From contig CM068320.1 in assembly GCA_034766995.1 (NCBI GenBank), forward strand, positions 5,262,501-5,326,500: a DNA stretch of 64,000 nt, given 5' to 3'. This DNA is from Acanthacorydalis orientalis (taxonomy: Eukaryota > Arthropoda > Insecta > Megaloptera > Corydalidae). Below are positions 35,723 through 48,174 of this stretch, piece after piece. A program made the position numbers and the translations under genes. Under the pieces are notes generated by a model that was given only the letters and a program-made list of their open reading frames with translations, was not told the DNA's origin and searched no databases. Numbering within the stretch: position 1 is the stretch's first letter; each line of letters starts with the position of its first letter.

Positions 35723-36334
35723 TTCATTTGTTTTTAATTATAATATAAAATTCGACTTGATTTTAGATATTTTTAGACATTGAATTAAATGTTAAAGTAT
35801 TTTCATAACGCTTTAATAATAAAACCAAGCGACATAAAAACTGAAATTTGACATACGTACTTCAGCAAAAACTTAAATTATGCACTTAGAAAATGTTTTC
35901 AAAGCCCATAACGGTTATATGTATTACAGAGAAAACAATTACGAAATATTTTTTCATTAATTTTATATTCACTTAAAATGATTGAAAAAATGATTGAAGA
36001 ATTAAACAGAACCAATGGAAACATGTTCTATATCAACCAACACAAAATTCTACAAAAGTTCTAGTGATCTTAATACTTTAGAATCACTTTCGTTTCTATT
36101 TTCTACGGCTAGATTTAGCGTATGTGTACTCTTCAGGTATTTTTAGATCATTCTCTTATTTCTAAAACTAGTCATAGTAGGTTGAAACTCAAATAATTCA
36201 AAAGAAGATAGACCACCGGGGTAATCAGTCGACGAGGTTATAGGTATATACATAAAAATTATAATAATAAAAGTTAACTTGTGTGAAAATACATGAATAA
36301 AATTTTTCTTACATCTTTATAAAATCAAAGTGTT

Positions 36335-36335
36335 G

Positions 36336-36385
<50 letters not shown>
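36335..36385. repeat. (TA)n microsatellite
   Basis: About 45 bases of TA. Confidence 0.9.
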
Positions 36386-36386
<1 letters not shown>

Positions 36387-36929
36387 CATACAATTTTCAA
36401 AAAAGTACATATAAAATAAATTATAACGTTGTAATTGCTAAGTTAAGTATTTATTGATTCAGTAAAAAAGTATAACTTGTCAATAAGTTTCAATAAAAAC
36501 GTAAATGGTATGGAAAATATAGGGAAAATTATAATTTAAATATCGTTCGGCATTTCAAAACATTACAGAAGTGAACATTTATCAAAGTTACTTTTTTTAT
36601 TTAAATCATTTATTCAACATCTCTTTCGACAAAAAATTATGGTGTAATTGATGTGTTTGAGTTTATTGATAAAAATGGTTCATCGTTTAAAATTAAAGAG
36701 GGTAATTTGAAAAAAATCTGTTTTAATAAATTCAATGATTGAAGAAGTATTTATTGATTATAAAACTGATTAATGAATTTCAAACATTATTCTGAAACGG
36801 TTTTATATTTTATTACAAACTGAAAATATTCATTCAAGTCACTTACAAAGAATGAACTCTCTGAATCATCTAGTGACACTTTTTTTACAGTATTGAAAAT
36901 ATATAATTATCCTTTTCAATTAAAACCCG

Positions 36930-36962
<33 letters not shown>

Positions 36963-37012
36963 CATATATATATATATATATATGTATATGTATATATATA
37001 ATATTTATATAT
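36930..37012. repeat. Interrupted (TA)n microsatellite
   Basis: TA broken by catac and gtatatg units, roughly self-complementary. Confidence 0.85.
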
Positions 37013-37217
37013 AAATTGTCGAATTGCATTATGTTTTTAGTGATTTATTGATCGAATGACTTGTCAACGGTATAGACTCTGTAGTTTGTTACTTAGTTTT
37101 CTTTTTTGTTATTTTTCTGGAATCCAATTGGAATCTTTTCTTTGAACATCGATAATTCTTATAGTATTGTTCTGCTGATGCTTATTTTCTTTATTCTCTA
37201 AATGATAGAATTTCTTT

Positions 37218-37260
37218 TGTTATATATATATATATATGTGTATGTGTGTGTGTGTGTGTT
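37218..37260. repeat. (TA)n(TG)m microsatellite
   Basis: Short TA tract followed by TG. Confidence 0.85.
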
Positions 37261-37492
37261 TATTTATATATTCTTTCCGTATTTTTCCTCGACGAGAAAA
37301 TTGCACTTTCCATCTTTTTCATGGCATTTTCGTCATCATTATTTTTCGAAATTATTCAATTTATTAATTAACTTATTTCAACATTTCTATTTCATAACAC
37401 TTTGCAATGTATTTTTATATTTTTCATAAAAGTCGTTAAAATTTCATGGGAATATAAAAAAATATTTATTAGGATTTCTCTATTTACAATAA

Positions 37493-37494
<2 letters not shown>

Positions 37495-37543
<49 letters not shown>

Positions 37544-37740
37544 CACATATATATAAATAAAAATTATTTAATGAAACTTATATCTTGTCTTATTGTCTCG
37601 TGAAAAATCAATTATACAATATTGCAAAAATATAATAATTATATATTCTACTTTCTGCAACTTCCAGTAAAGACAAGAAAAATGTATTTTAACAACGTAT
37701 AAATTTATTCTATATGTATAGGCACATATGTATATATGAA

Positions 37741-37781
<41 letters not shown>
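37495..37781. repeat. Two (TA)n microsatellites
   Basis: Tracts at about 37495-37555 and 37743-37781. Confidence 0.85.
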
Positions 37782-37782
<1 letters not shown>

Positions 37783-38341
37783 TTTTAGTGTGTAAACATA
37801 TTCATATATCATTTCTATCACGAATTCTGGCGAATATTAATTTTCTATAGAAATATGAAGAAAAAAATTATATGTATATAACATACCAAAGTTTGATTCA
37901 TCACGTTTATGCGGTTGGTCCCATAAGACGAGTTGAAAGCGTAAAATATACCTCACAGGAATAAAATAAGTGAGTGTGGTTGCAGGTCGAACGCATGGAC
38001 ACCCCACGTTGAAGATATGTGGTCGGAATTATATATTTCCTTTTAGGCGAAAACTGTTGCTCGGTTAGATGTATATGATATTCACATAACTACCAGAAAT
38101 ATATAAAGGTGGAGGAAATGAAACGGAAAATTATTTCTTGGTAATTCATTTTTAATGTAATATTTCTTTAATTATGATTTGTATATATTAAGGTGTGTAA
38201 ATCAATATGGTAGTAAAATATGAAAAAAATATTTTATTTTTATAGGTATTTTAATTTAGAGTCATATTTCAATTTGAAATAGCCACATTTGTAAAGTTGA
38301 CATTAAATATTTAATGACTGTTTACAACTAATAAAAAAAGT

Positions 38342-38354
38342 CTCTCTTTCTCTC

Positions 38355-38438
<84 letters not shown>

Positions 38439-38468
38439 TGTATGTATGTATGTATGTATGTATGTATG
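38342..38468. repeat. Three-part microsatellite (TC)-(TA)-(TGTA)
   Basis: A CT tract, about 50 bases of TA, then about 14 uninterrupted TATG units (38411-38468). The tetranucleotide part is the longest in the window. Confidence 0.95.
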
Positions 38469-39344
38469 CATAAATATTCACTTCAACACTTTATTTAAAT
38501 TTTGTAATTTTCTCTGAATTATTTATTTTATTTTTAAATTGTGTTATTATTAAAATTAATTATTCTACGCAATACTATATTATAAGGCCGACAAAACATT
38601 CAGATCAATTTTATTATAAAATTTATAATTGACTTCTAATAAAATTTAATTAAATTATAATAAAATTTAATTGAGTTTTAAATTCAAGACGCATTTGATG
38701 TTATCATATTGTGCTGTTATCTTGAGTGTGAATTTATTAAATATAAATAGTAAATTTAATGATATGAATATTCATTAATTTTAATAAGTAATTGAGTTAA
38801 ATTTGATTCAATTTATTAGTAAAATGTTATTTTGAATAAAGTTATTACCATTTTTATAAAATTAGAATAACAGACAAGTGTGGAAAATATTAATCGTGTC
38901 CAAGCAACATACTCGTTCTGAATATTCTTTAAATTTGTTTCAGCGTTTTTTTTATGCTTTAACTTAACTCTTTAATGATATTTTTATGTAATACAAAGTA
39001 AACCATTCTTAAAATTACCAATAGTTTTTGTTTTAAATTTAATGTAATTATTCATGAATGTAGCAATGTGTATATACACTTACTAATTGTTTCGAATTGG
39101 GTAAACATATTAAGTGGATATTTTCATTTAGCAGTCCTAAAAATAACTAATTTTTTACAGAAAAAAAATCTACATTTTAGATATTTTTAACATATTTTTA
39201 TTAACTTTTTAACATGTTATTTATAAAGTATAGTTTCTTTGTCTATTTAATAAATAATTCCATCGTAAAATCTCCATACAACAAAATTTTCATTTCATGT
39301 AGACCACCTCCTCGCATCGCCGTTCCACCCGTTACACTCTACAA

Positions 39345-39715
39345 GTAGTAGCACACTAACCATTTTGTGGTCTCTGTTCTGATTGGTTGACATCAATATA
39401 TATTTAGCTCTCTCACGGTGTACAACGAAAAAGATGTATACGATTTAAATGAAAAACTGATGATATTTATTCAAAATATTGTATTCACTGAAGCTTTAGA
39501 GTAAAAATATTGTTATACATTTTAACATTGTATTTTATTGTTATTTTTTATAAACTTTTCTAATAAAAATTTCACGACTTACATTTTACGTGGAATATTT
39601 GTGCTTATAATTAATTTGTTAATTTTTGTTATTTGTTAGGGTAGAACGTGCATTAGCGAGAGAGAGTCGAATCACCCTAGGGCTCGGTGAGCGTAGCGAG
39701 TAGGGGACAGATTTC
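39345..39715 (-). repeat. Dispersed repeat B, copy 2 (inverted)
   Basis: The reverse complement aligns with 6850-7165 over nearly its whole length, including the almost identical block around tcaaccaatcagaacagag (here 39373-39391). The head carries tcggtgagcgtagcgagtag, a CpG-bearing string that stands out against the AT background; in copy 1 these CpGs are eroded. That pattern fits an older or more mutated copy 1. Confidence 0.75.
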
Positions 39716-40440
39716 CCTGGTGAAAAACTCATATTTTAGTAGTTACAACATTCAGATCTAGACTGGGATAATGTTTCTACGGTGATGATTCCTACGATTA
39801 CATATTTTGTTTTGATTTGAAATGTAAAAACAAAATTTATATATAATTAAGAACCTTGTCGCTATAGTATGTACTAGAATAATTTAAATATGCCAACGTA
39901 AAAAAATGGCGATCTGAAAGACAAAAAAATGATTTCTCACTAATTTTCAAAATTTTATTTGCTAAAAATTTGTTGTTATAGATCGTTTCAATTGTAGTAC
40001 GCGCTATAGAGAATTTATATACAAATCGAATAAACTTTATTTGAATGAAATGGATGCATTAGTTTTTAAGATGTTCTGGGAACCAGTTTGAAAACTTAGT
40101 TTTGAGAAACACGTTTTTAAATTTTTCGGTATTTTTTTTATGATAACAATTAAATTGTATTACTTATGTCTAATCAGTGATTTCTGTATCATATAATAAG
40201 CCTTCCGCTTTCTGGAAGAATTTCTGCTATTCATGTTTTTTAATTTTCAAGCACTTCTTGCCTCTTTAGATTTGGAAGATACACACCGTACGGTACGGTC
40301 AATTCGCTCTTCGTCCTTCCTGTATGCATATGAACGGGTTTATGATTCTATTGTTATGCATATTAATCACATTATATTTAAAATGGGTTTAAATCTTCCA
40401 TTGAAAGTAGAAATCCGAAATTCCGAATAAATGTGTTTAG
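39716..40440. other. AT-rich spacer, possible old repeat
   Basis: Phrases such as gttttgagaaacacgttttt recall insect repetitive sequence but give no firm identity. The plus frame 40233-40430 (65 residues) ends just before the LINE tail and is unrecognised. Confidence 0.35.
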
Positions 40441-40640
40441 GTTGACCCATAGGTAGACCGAAAAGAAGGTGGATGGATGGAGTAGAAGAGGATATGAGGT
40501 TCTTGGTAGGAGTATAGTCCGAATGATAGGAATGAATAGAGGCGCATTTTGAAGGAAGTAAATATCCTTTGGGGATTGGTAGCTAATGGAAAAAAAGGTA
40601 TTAAGGAGCGAAAATCTAAATCATAGAATATAAAATTTCG
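40440..40640 (+). pseudogene. LINE (non-LTR retrotransposon) C-terminal relic
   Basis: The frame at 40446-40502 reads PIGRPKRRWMDGVEEDMRF. This matches the GRP-RRW-DGVEEDL signature near the C-terminus of endonuclease/reverse-transcriptase proteins of insect LINEs. A shifted frame continues with IGMNRGAF, the usual W-R-R-A-A region. The reverse-transcriptase domain itself is missing, as expected of a 5'-truncated copy. No poly(A) or target duplication was identified. The LINE clade cannot be decided from this tail. Confidence 0.55.
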
Positions 40641-41537
40641 TTATTGTTCTGAGTATTGGATCCAAAACATTTCTCCAATAATTCATCGGATATTAAATCC
40701 TTATAAATAAGTGTTCTGACCTTTAAAACTTTATCGGAAAGTGGTGGTTTTCATGATGGAAAATTTGTAGCCTCCCAAGAAACTCAGATTTGCGCCTTAA
40801 TTATCATCAATAATGTATCGATTTCCGCGAAAACTACGCTTTTGTTAACTGTCTGATTTTACTTTTTTATTCCCTTTTTTTAAAAAAAATGTAATGTAAC
40901 ATAGAAAATAACGTAATAATATCATCTAATGTGGTCCAAAGTTCCGGTCGAAGAACCGTTCCTTAAATTAAACTCTATTGAAATACGAAAGATTATTATA
41001 TTCTCAGCTTATATCTACTAGAAATTTACTCGAAGCACCTAAAAACTCCAAATAATAACAACTAGAAATATAATCAATAGTATTTATTCATTTCTTAGTA
41101 TTTCAGTTATGTCTAAAAAGAGTGGGAGTCATAAATGGAAACAAACGTCCAACTACGACGCCAGATCAGTTTTCAACCTGGGTACGCTTGGCTAAATACT
41201 TTTATAACTCCATATTTTTTAACTTTTCGCAAAAATGTTTCACGTACTTAGTCTAGAAGAATCATTGAAAAATAATTTGTAGAACATAAAAATCAAATAA
41301 ACATTAACAAGAAATAATGATTATTTCGTAGATATATTTTTAATATCCAATTTTCCAGAAGATATTGATGAAATAATAATATAATATTTTTTAAGGAAAT
41401 TTTAAAGTACTATGTAGTTTTTTGCAAAGTGTTTTCATAAATATGTATTTTTATAAAATTTTGGATTACTCACTAAAATTTCATTTAAACAATTACGAAA
41501 ATAGAGTGATTTGTAAAACCTATTATTGGTATCATAC

Positions 41538-41543
41538 ACACAC

Positions 41544-41597
<54 letters not shown>
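41538..41597. repeat. (CA)m(TA)n microsatellite
   Basis: A short CA tract leads into about 45 bases of TA. Confidence 0.9.
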
Positions 41598-42237
41598 GCA
41601 TGTGCGTATGTATATGAATGAACGGTTACATAATTTAAATTAGAAAAGTTCATTTTTATTCGTTTAATCGTTATTGATTTCAGTTAGCTTTACATATAGA
41701 AAAGAACATTTTGTTTCTTGTAACACGTTCTAAAAATAATTTTTAATTTTGTTGCAATATGTAGAAAGACATAAATAAATAAATGATAAGATTCACTATT
41801 CCCTTTATGGATGCGGCATTAATTCCCTTGTGCCGTCTCTGGTAACGACTAACCGTACCTGAATAAGACAAACACCAAGGTCGACTCGGCTGAAAACTAC
41901 CTGTATGAGCCAATCCACACGTTGCACTGAATTCGTTACAAAGAAATATGATCGTGCTTTACTCTCTCTTTCTCTATCTATTTCATTCGATCTTACATAT
42001 CAGCACCATTTCAATTCGTTTCAACACTAGAGTTGAACAAGATTATTTTATTTTGGAGAAATATTGAATTACGTAGTCAAATGTTTTGTTAAACATATAT
42101 TCTACTCCAGACTAATAATATTTTTTCTATACCTATAAGAAATTTTAAACCTGTGTTTTATAATACCGATTATATTTTATTGAATAAAATCTTTAATAAA
42201 AATGCTTAAATTAAGTTTCACATAAGCACATATACAT

Positions 42238-42238
42238 G

Positions 42239-42292
<54 letters not shown>

Positions 42293-42295
42293 CAT
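42238..42295. repeat. (TA)n microsatellite
   Basis: About 50 bases of TA with a short catac end. Confidence 0.9.
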
Positions 42296-42760
42296 ACAAA
42301 AAATATTTTATATTTTTTTTTAAATAAAAAATATATTAAATGTAAAAATATATTTAAAAGCTTCATTTTTAACATAAAAAGTCTAAATAAGTTTTATTCA
42401 AACAAATACAGCATACATTTTGAAAAAAATGTTAAAATACAAAATTTGTAGAGAATTGATTAAATTTATTGCCTTTATTCTAATATTTTATTTGAATTTT
42501 TCTCATTAAGATCTCTTATTTTAATTAAATATATAAATTTTCAAAATTGATGATTTTATTAGACAGAGCTTATATTTGTTCAGAAATAAAAAAAAAAAAA
42601 AACAAAAAAGGTAAATCATTGAAAAAACGTGTATGCTGAAACTTAGAAAAAAGTAAATTGGTTAGGTTTTTAAGAACTATCTTGAATTAAGTTTGAATCA
42701 CATTAACATTTTATGTAAACTTTGGGGAAATAAATATTTATAGACGTTAAAATTATCATG

Positions 42761-42802
42761 CACACACACACACACACATATATATATATTTATATATATA
42801 TC
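42761..42802. repeat. (CA)m(TA)n microsatellite
   Basis: CA tract followed by a short interrupted TA tract. Confidence 0.85.
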
Positions 42803-43170
42803 GTAAAATATTTTTTTAATTTTAAAGTTTTAAACTCGATATATAATTTATAAATATTTATAATCAAGTTAATTGATTACTCTTGCATTTTATTAGCAAA
42901 ATATTGAACTACATGATATAGAGAAAAACTGAAATAAACATGTTTAAATAAATTGTCTTGTCAGTATTGATGGGAAGAATATTTATGAAATTAATTCCTA
43001 TCAATATTTATGGAAAAATGTTCAGTTGAATGTTGAAAATATTTAAATCCTTTGTAAAATATATTTTATGAAATTGTAATTCAATATATTAATCGATTTA
43101 TTATATACATATATGTATGTATGTAGTTATGTTTTATTTACTTAATCTTTTATTTTTACTCTTTTCTTAC

Positions 43171-43203
43171 ATATACACATATATATATATATATATATAT
43201 ATA
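43171..43203. repeat. (TA)n microsatellite
   Basis: Short TA tract, directly upstream of the SINE-like block. Confidence 0.85.
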
Positions 43204-43288
43204 ACTACTGGCTATTTCTGTGAGCTACAGTCATAAATTACTAGCCATGTCTTATAACACGGAAGTAGGAAAAAGCGAAGTCTGACTT

Positions 43289-43370
43289 GGCAGCTTCAGT
43301 GTGTGAAGTGGTAAGCTAGCTTCAGCTTACTAACACACTAGTTCGAATTGAACGAAATTGTCGACGACTA
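43289..43370 (+). repeat. Possible tRNA-derived SINE head
   Basis: This GC-richer block has an A-box-like string (tgaagtggtaag, 43304-43315) and, about 37 bases on, a B-box-like string (gttcgaattg, 43341-43350; consensus GGTTCGANNCC). That is the spacing of an RNA polymerase III internal promoter. Between them taagct/agctta forms a perfect 6-bp stem like an anticodon arm. Acceptor and T stems do not pair, so it is not a functional tRNA gene. A SINE head is a reasonable reading, but no second copy was found in the window. Confidence 0.35.
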
Positions 43371-43869
43371 TGTATATGTTGAATTAAACAAGGCAATTTT
43401 TCTTTGCGGATCTTTTGTCAGAAGAGTGATTGTATAGATTTATGAGATTTTTTTCTTTCGAAAATCGAATAAAGTTCAAGGACAAGGATTTTACTTGGAT
43501 CCTTGAAAAGATTTTGATACTTTTATTCGTATTGCTTCAAATCCTATAACCAATCGTATATTTTAAAACGTATTTACAATGATAGAAATGGAAAAGCACA
43601 TATTCATTGTACACTTGTTTGTTGAAAATTACTGCTGGGATACAACTTTTTTTTACTTTAATATACAATTGTTCTGTTGATGTGCGTTTCTAAAGAAAGG
43701 AAACTTACATATACTCCTATATATAGTAACATATTAACATAAAATAATATTTTAATCTTCTTTTTTATAACGTAAAAATATGTTTACTTTGTAAAAAGAA
43801 CTTTTCATATACTTTACTAGATTAAACTAGTTTTTATAGCCCAATGATCTACTTAGTTCATGTTATATA

Positions 43870-43871
<2 letters not shown>

Positions 43872-43939
<68 letters not shown>

Positions 43940-43952
43940 CGTGTATGTGTTT
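43872..43952. repeat. (TA)n(TG)m microsatellite
   Basis: About 55 bases of TA followed by a TG tract. Confidence 0.95.
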
Positions 43953-44195
43953 AAGGAAACTCATAGAACTATAAAGTATTTATTCTTAATGGATTTTACA
44001 AAAGTGTTGTGACAAAAATGATACGCCCCATTTTGTATTCTAGAATATACCATGTTTAACTAGATGTAAAATTACTTTAAATATTTATCGAATACATAGT
44101 ATGCAGTTATATAAATGAATTACAATTAGGGAAATATAATAACAATAGCGATTTTTTAAAGTTGTACATATAGATACATTACTTTATACTAAATA

Positions 44196-45482
44196 TTGGG
44201 TGTTGCAATTAATTCGTAGCGTTTTCTTCATGAAAAAAGATCGTTTATTTTGAATGAAATTGAAAAAACGTATCATTCAAAGTATTGTCCATCGTTAGCC
44301 ACTACTTTTTCCCATCTTTCGGGCAGGAGACGAATACCACTTCGGAAGAACGACTCGTCTTTAGATGCAATCCACGAATCGACCTATTTTTTGCAATCTT
44401 CATAAGAAGTGAGCTTCTGCCCAGACAGGCCATGACTCATTGATCGAAACAAGTATTAATCAGAAGGAACAATATCTGGAGAATACGGCGGGTGGGGTAG
44501 AACTTCCCATTTGAGCGTTTACAAGCATGTTTTGACCGGTTTTGCGACGTGCGGATGAGCATTGTCGTGCTGCAAAATCAATTTATCGTGTCTTTCAAAG
44601 TATTCCGGCCGTTTTTCCTTCAATGCACGGCTAAAGAGCATCAATTGTAGTCGGTAGTGATCCCCAGTGATGGTTTCATTCGGTTTGAGCAGCTCATAGT
44701 AGATCACACCCTTATGATCCCACCAAATACAGAGCATGAGCTTGAATCCATGGATATTTGGCTTCGCCACTGGTGTTGATGGTTGGCTGGGCTCAATCCA
44801 TGATTTTCTGCGCTTGGAATTGTCGTAATTGATTCATTTTTCATCACCTGTGACAATTCGATGCAAGAATCTCTTCCTTTTCTCTCGTTGAAGCAGCAGT
44901 TCATAGATAGAAAAACGCCTTTCTACGTCCCTCGGTTTCAATTCGTACGGGACCCAATTTTCTTGCTTTTGGATCATTCCCATGGCTTTAAGGCGTTTTC
45001 TTACCATTGACAAGTCAACTCCCAACCATTCAGTCAATTCTTGAAGTGTTTGACAGGGGTCTTCATTAAGCAATGTCTCCAATTCTTCATCGTCGAACTT
45101 TTTCGGCTGTCGAGGTCGTTCCTTGTCTTCCAAGTCGAAATCACCACTTTTAAAACGTACAAACCACTTCCGACACGTCTACTAAGCTAGAGCATGGTCA
45201 CCATAAAGTTCCACTAAAATACGATGACTTTCGGCAGAACTTTTTTTCATGTTAAAGTAATGAAGTAGAACTCCCCGCAAAAGCAATTTATCCGGCATGA
45301 AATTCGACATATTCGATAAAGTACAAAGTGTTGTTATTTACGCTTCAACCAAATGACATATACTGAACCTGACGCCTAAGGACAGCTCTTTTACGGGGAA
45401 TATTTCGTTAAAGGGAACAATGAAAGAATGTACTGCCTACGCCATCTCTTGTAAAACGCTACGAATGAATTCCAACACCTAA
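44196..45482 (-). mobile_element. Full-length mariner (mauritiana-type), 1287 bp
   Basis: A complete mariner in the minus orientation. The terminal inverted repeats match at 28 of the first 31 positions: ttgggtgttgcaattaattc from 44196 and, on the other strand, ttaggtgttggaattcattc from 45482, both continuing gtagcgtttt. TA lies immediately outside each end (44194-44195 and 45483-45484), the expected target duplication. The length is within one base of the 1286-bp Mos1 element. It is the best preserved transposon in the window. Confidence 0.95.
44273..45310 (-). pseudogene. Mauritiana-type mariner transposase with six nonsense codons
   Basis: A DD34D mariner transposase frame of exactly 1038 bases (345 residues plus stop), the length typical of this subfamily. 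It starts MSNFMPDKLLLRGVLLHYF at 45310. The HTH region includes ESHRILVELYGDHALA, the linker is WVPYEL at residues 119-124, and IVTGDEK carries the first catalytic Asp at residue 156. The second is in QHDNAHPH at 249 and the third in YSPDIVPSD at 284, the same numbering as Mos1. The length is conserved, but stops occur at codons 43, 44, 159, 264, 285 and 309. At 159, after GDEK, Trp is usual, so TGG to TGA is likely. All three catalytic acids survive. It cannot make protein, but its ends might still be recognised in trans. Confidence 0.95.
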
Positions 45483-46055
45483 TATAATTTCAAAAAATGC
45501 AATGATCGTAGAAATCACTATTATACCGTATATTGTATAATTAAACATACATTTATATATAAAGTTTAATATTTTGCCTTAGACATTTGAATATTTTTAA
45601 CTTAAATAACCAATCTTAATACTAGATAGTGTTGGAATAGTTTTCAAAATAGATATTTGTATAAAAGTTTATTTGAAAACATTTGTATAAAATTCTGTAG
45701 AGTATTCAAGTATCTAGATACGTTTACAAATACGAGTATAAATATAATAATATAAATAGTAACGAAAGATGTGATAAATTTGAAAGAAAAATGCCTTTTT
45801 TGTACTGTTGATATATTCTTAAGTACTAATAAATAAGTTGTTAGGATGTGTGTTTACTATTTCCTTTTCATTCATTGATCTGAAAGATAACAGCTATATC
45901 GATGAGAAATTAGCTTCCTAGATCTTATTTTTCGTAAAAAATAAATAATAGAGAAACTTTTATGATTCAAAAATATGTTAATAGTTAATAGAACTCTTAT
46001 TAATTACAATAAGTGTTATTTTTTATTCAGAGATTAATAATTAATATGAGAGAGC
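45483..46055. other. AT-rich spacer, nothing recognised
   Basis: No repeat or frame of interest between the mariner and the hAT relic. Confidence 0.5.
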
Positions 46056-46926
46056 AGGTGTCCCCAAGCTACGACCCATGAAAGGTTTTTATGTGGCCTG
46101 CGAAGACATTGGATATTATTTTCAGGTATCATTAGAGATAAGCTTGTTCGAGAAAATTATTTTGATTAATACGAACTAAACAACCGCTTTAATGATTTTT
46201 AAGAACATGCAAAATCGTTCATTTTGTTTCAAAATTGTTATTGTTGATGTTGACGTAAATATGTAATTAGAGTTAATAGATTTGTAAATTGATGTTACAC
46301 TCGAAACACTATTTTAAAATAAACATTTGATTATGTTATATTCTTTGTTTCCAGAAAGTAATTACAGCAGAATTGTGCAAGGAAAATGATCTTCATATTC
46401 GGTAACACCTATATTTTTGAACAGACATTGTACAGAATGAAGTATATTAAATCAAAAAACCGCTTAAGATCGAAAGATAACCATTTGAACGAGTTTTTAA
46501 AAATATGTGTTTCGAACTTGACACAAAATATTGAAGAATGAATTAAAAGATCAATAAAGTAGGCTCATTATTCACAATTAGTATTTTTTTTTAATACTAA
46601 TGTGATTCTTGAAGTATTGATTTAGTACCACCTTGATTCTTGAACTATTTTTGAAACTTTAAATGTTACAAATAAAAATGCTTTCTTTCCCTATGTCTAT
46701 TTTCTTGCAAAATAACATTTACTAATCCATATTTAATTATTGTTGCATATATCTGGTATATTTTCAGTCTTTTATTTTCTTATGAATAAAAACTCTTCCA
46801 TTTATTCATTTTTAACTAGTTGTGTATAATTATAGGAAAATAAAATTGATGTTTTTTTGGATCAGACCCGCCTAGCACTTTCCATGTATTTATGTGCCCT
46901 CCCTCTTAAAAAGATTTGGGACTGCT
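46056..46926 (+). mobile_element. hAT-superfamily element, decayed
   Basis: The left end caggtgtccccaagctacga and the reverse complement of the right end (cagcagtcccaaatcttttt) fit the CAG-GGTCCCCAA-type ends of hAT transposons. Both ends abut similar bases (agagag before the left end, atagagag after the right), a possible degraded 8-bp target duplication. At 871 bases it is far shorter than an autonomous hAT (usually 2.5-4 kb) and holds only the transposase C-terminus. Confidence 0.7.
46362..46541 (+). pseudogene. hAT transposase C-terminal fragment
   Basis: A frame open for about 59 codons, ending at the stop 46539-46541. It reads FGNTYIFEQTLYRMKYIKSK, then NRLRSKDNHLNEFLKICVSN and LTQNIEE. 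This is the conserved C-terminal dimerisation motif of hAT transposases (FGSTYLCEQ-FS-MK-NKSK-R-RL-DEHL). Catalytic residues lie upstream and are absent. The fragment has no internal stop, but the upstream frame is closed at 46359. Confidence 0.85.
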
Positions 46927-46986
46927 GTATAGAGAGTTGATAAATTAAAAATTAAAATATAATGTATATTAATGATATTTGTAGTG

Positions 46987-46987
<1 letters not shown>

Positions 46988-47040
<53 letters not shown>

Positions 47041-47183
47041 CGAGTAAAATATTACTAAAAAAATGAAAATAATTTAATAAAATCTTTTAAAATTAGATTT
47101 TCTTTTATTTACACATCAGTAAACTTATTGGTTGACATTTAATGGATGTGATAAATAAATGCTTAAACACATCTATCTATCTA

Positions 47184-47229
<46 letters not shown>
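46988..47229. repeat. (TA)n(TG)m and (CTAT)m(TA)n microsatellites
   Basis: 46988-47041 is TA followed by TG; 47171-47229 is CTAT units followed by TA. Confidence 0.9.
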
Positions 47230-47237
<8 letters not shown>

Positions 47238-47810
47238 GCATATAAGGTAAAGCCGAAGAGAAAATATGTTTCAGTTATTAATAATATATCAGTTTGATTA
47301 TTTATAAGCACTAATAAATTTCTTTCAAAAAATTTTTTAAAATGCAATGAAAAACTGAAAATAACTGGATACATAATAAGCAAAGTTACGTTAAGTTAAA
47401 ATAAAAAAAATTTGTTCCAAAAATAGATATATCAGTATGTGTTTTAAAAAATAAACAATAATGAAATATAACTTAATAATGACTTTTCCTAATGAAAAGT
47501 GTTGTACGTTTCGAAAGTTCAATACATGAATGTTCTTTGAACTTTTTTTAATTATAAATCTCTCTTCTATTGAAAAATAAAACTTCAGTGTTATAATAAT
47601 AAAGTAAGATACGCTACTTTTGACACATTGCTATCAACCTACACTCGTTACAGAAACGGTCGACTAAGGTTAGGTTACTGCAAATTAAAGAGGATTTTCA
47701 ACGAACCGATTGAATTTACTCGTCAAGTTGATTTATAGAAAACGAAGTAAAAATAAGTATTTTTTTACTGTAAATTGAACGTACTAACGATGTTTTATAT
47801 TACAATATGG

Positions 47811-47812
47811 TT

Positions 47813-47879
<67 letters not shown>
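47811..47879. repeat. (TA)n microsatellite
   Basis: About 65 bases, with one catatat interruption near the start. Confidence 0.9.
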
Positions 47880-47880
<1 letters not shown>

Positions 47881-48120
47881 AATACAAATTAATAATATAA
47901 TGTATTCTTAAATATCATTTATTCTTTTAAAAGTAACTGTTAGAGGAATATTAAGTAACGCTTAGGAAATTCGTTTAAAAGAAATTTTAAAATTATTTCA
48001 AATATTTTGTGTTCTATGATCTTTTTGATTGATAAATTCTATTAATGAAAGACACTTATGAATTCGTTCACAAATCTTGATTTAAAGTTGAAAGAAAACA
48101 TGCATAGATATAAAATACTA

Positions 48121-48126
48121 TATGTA

Positions 48127-48174
<48 letters not shown>

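Larger units (their letters stand above)
35723..39344. other. AT-rich intergenic DNA with microsatellites
   Basis: No recognised gene. The frame at 37202-37429 begins in a TA tract. The 37900-38060 patch is GC-richer (ggttggtcccataagacgag, cgcatggacaccccacg) but unidentified. Confidence 0.45.
40641..43285. other. AT-rich intergenic DNA
   Basis: No gene was recognised. A GC-richer patch at 41810-41960 (ggtcgactcggctgaaaac, gagccaatccacacgttgc) resembles nothing I can name. The frames near 41422-41653 and 42236-42451 include TA-tract translations. Confidence 0.45.

Noticed and set aside
38411..38468. Regularly spaced TATG array considered as a CRISPR or satellite array
   Set aside because: It is a 4-base unit without spacers, a simple tetranucleotide microsatellite.
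43289..43370. Functional tRNA gene
   Set aside because: Acceptor and T stems do not pair; only box-like strings and one stem are present.
47640..47700. ttaggttactgcaaattaaa considered as a solo mariner inverted repeat
   Set aside because: Only about ten bases agree with a mariner end, there is no partner repeat or transposase nearby.
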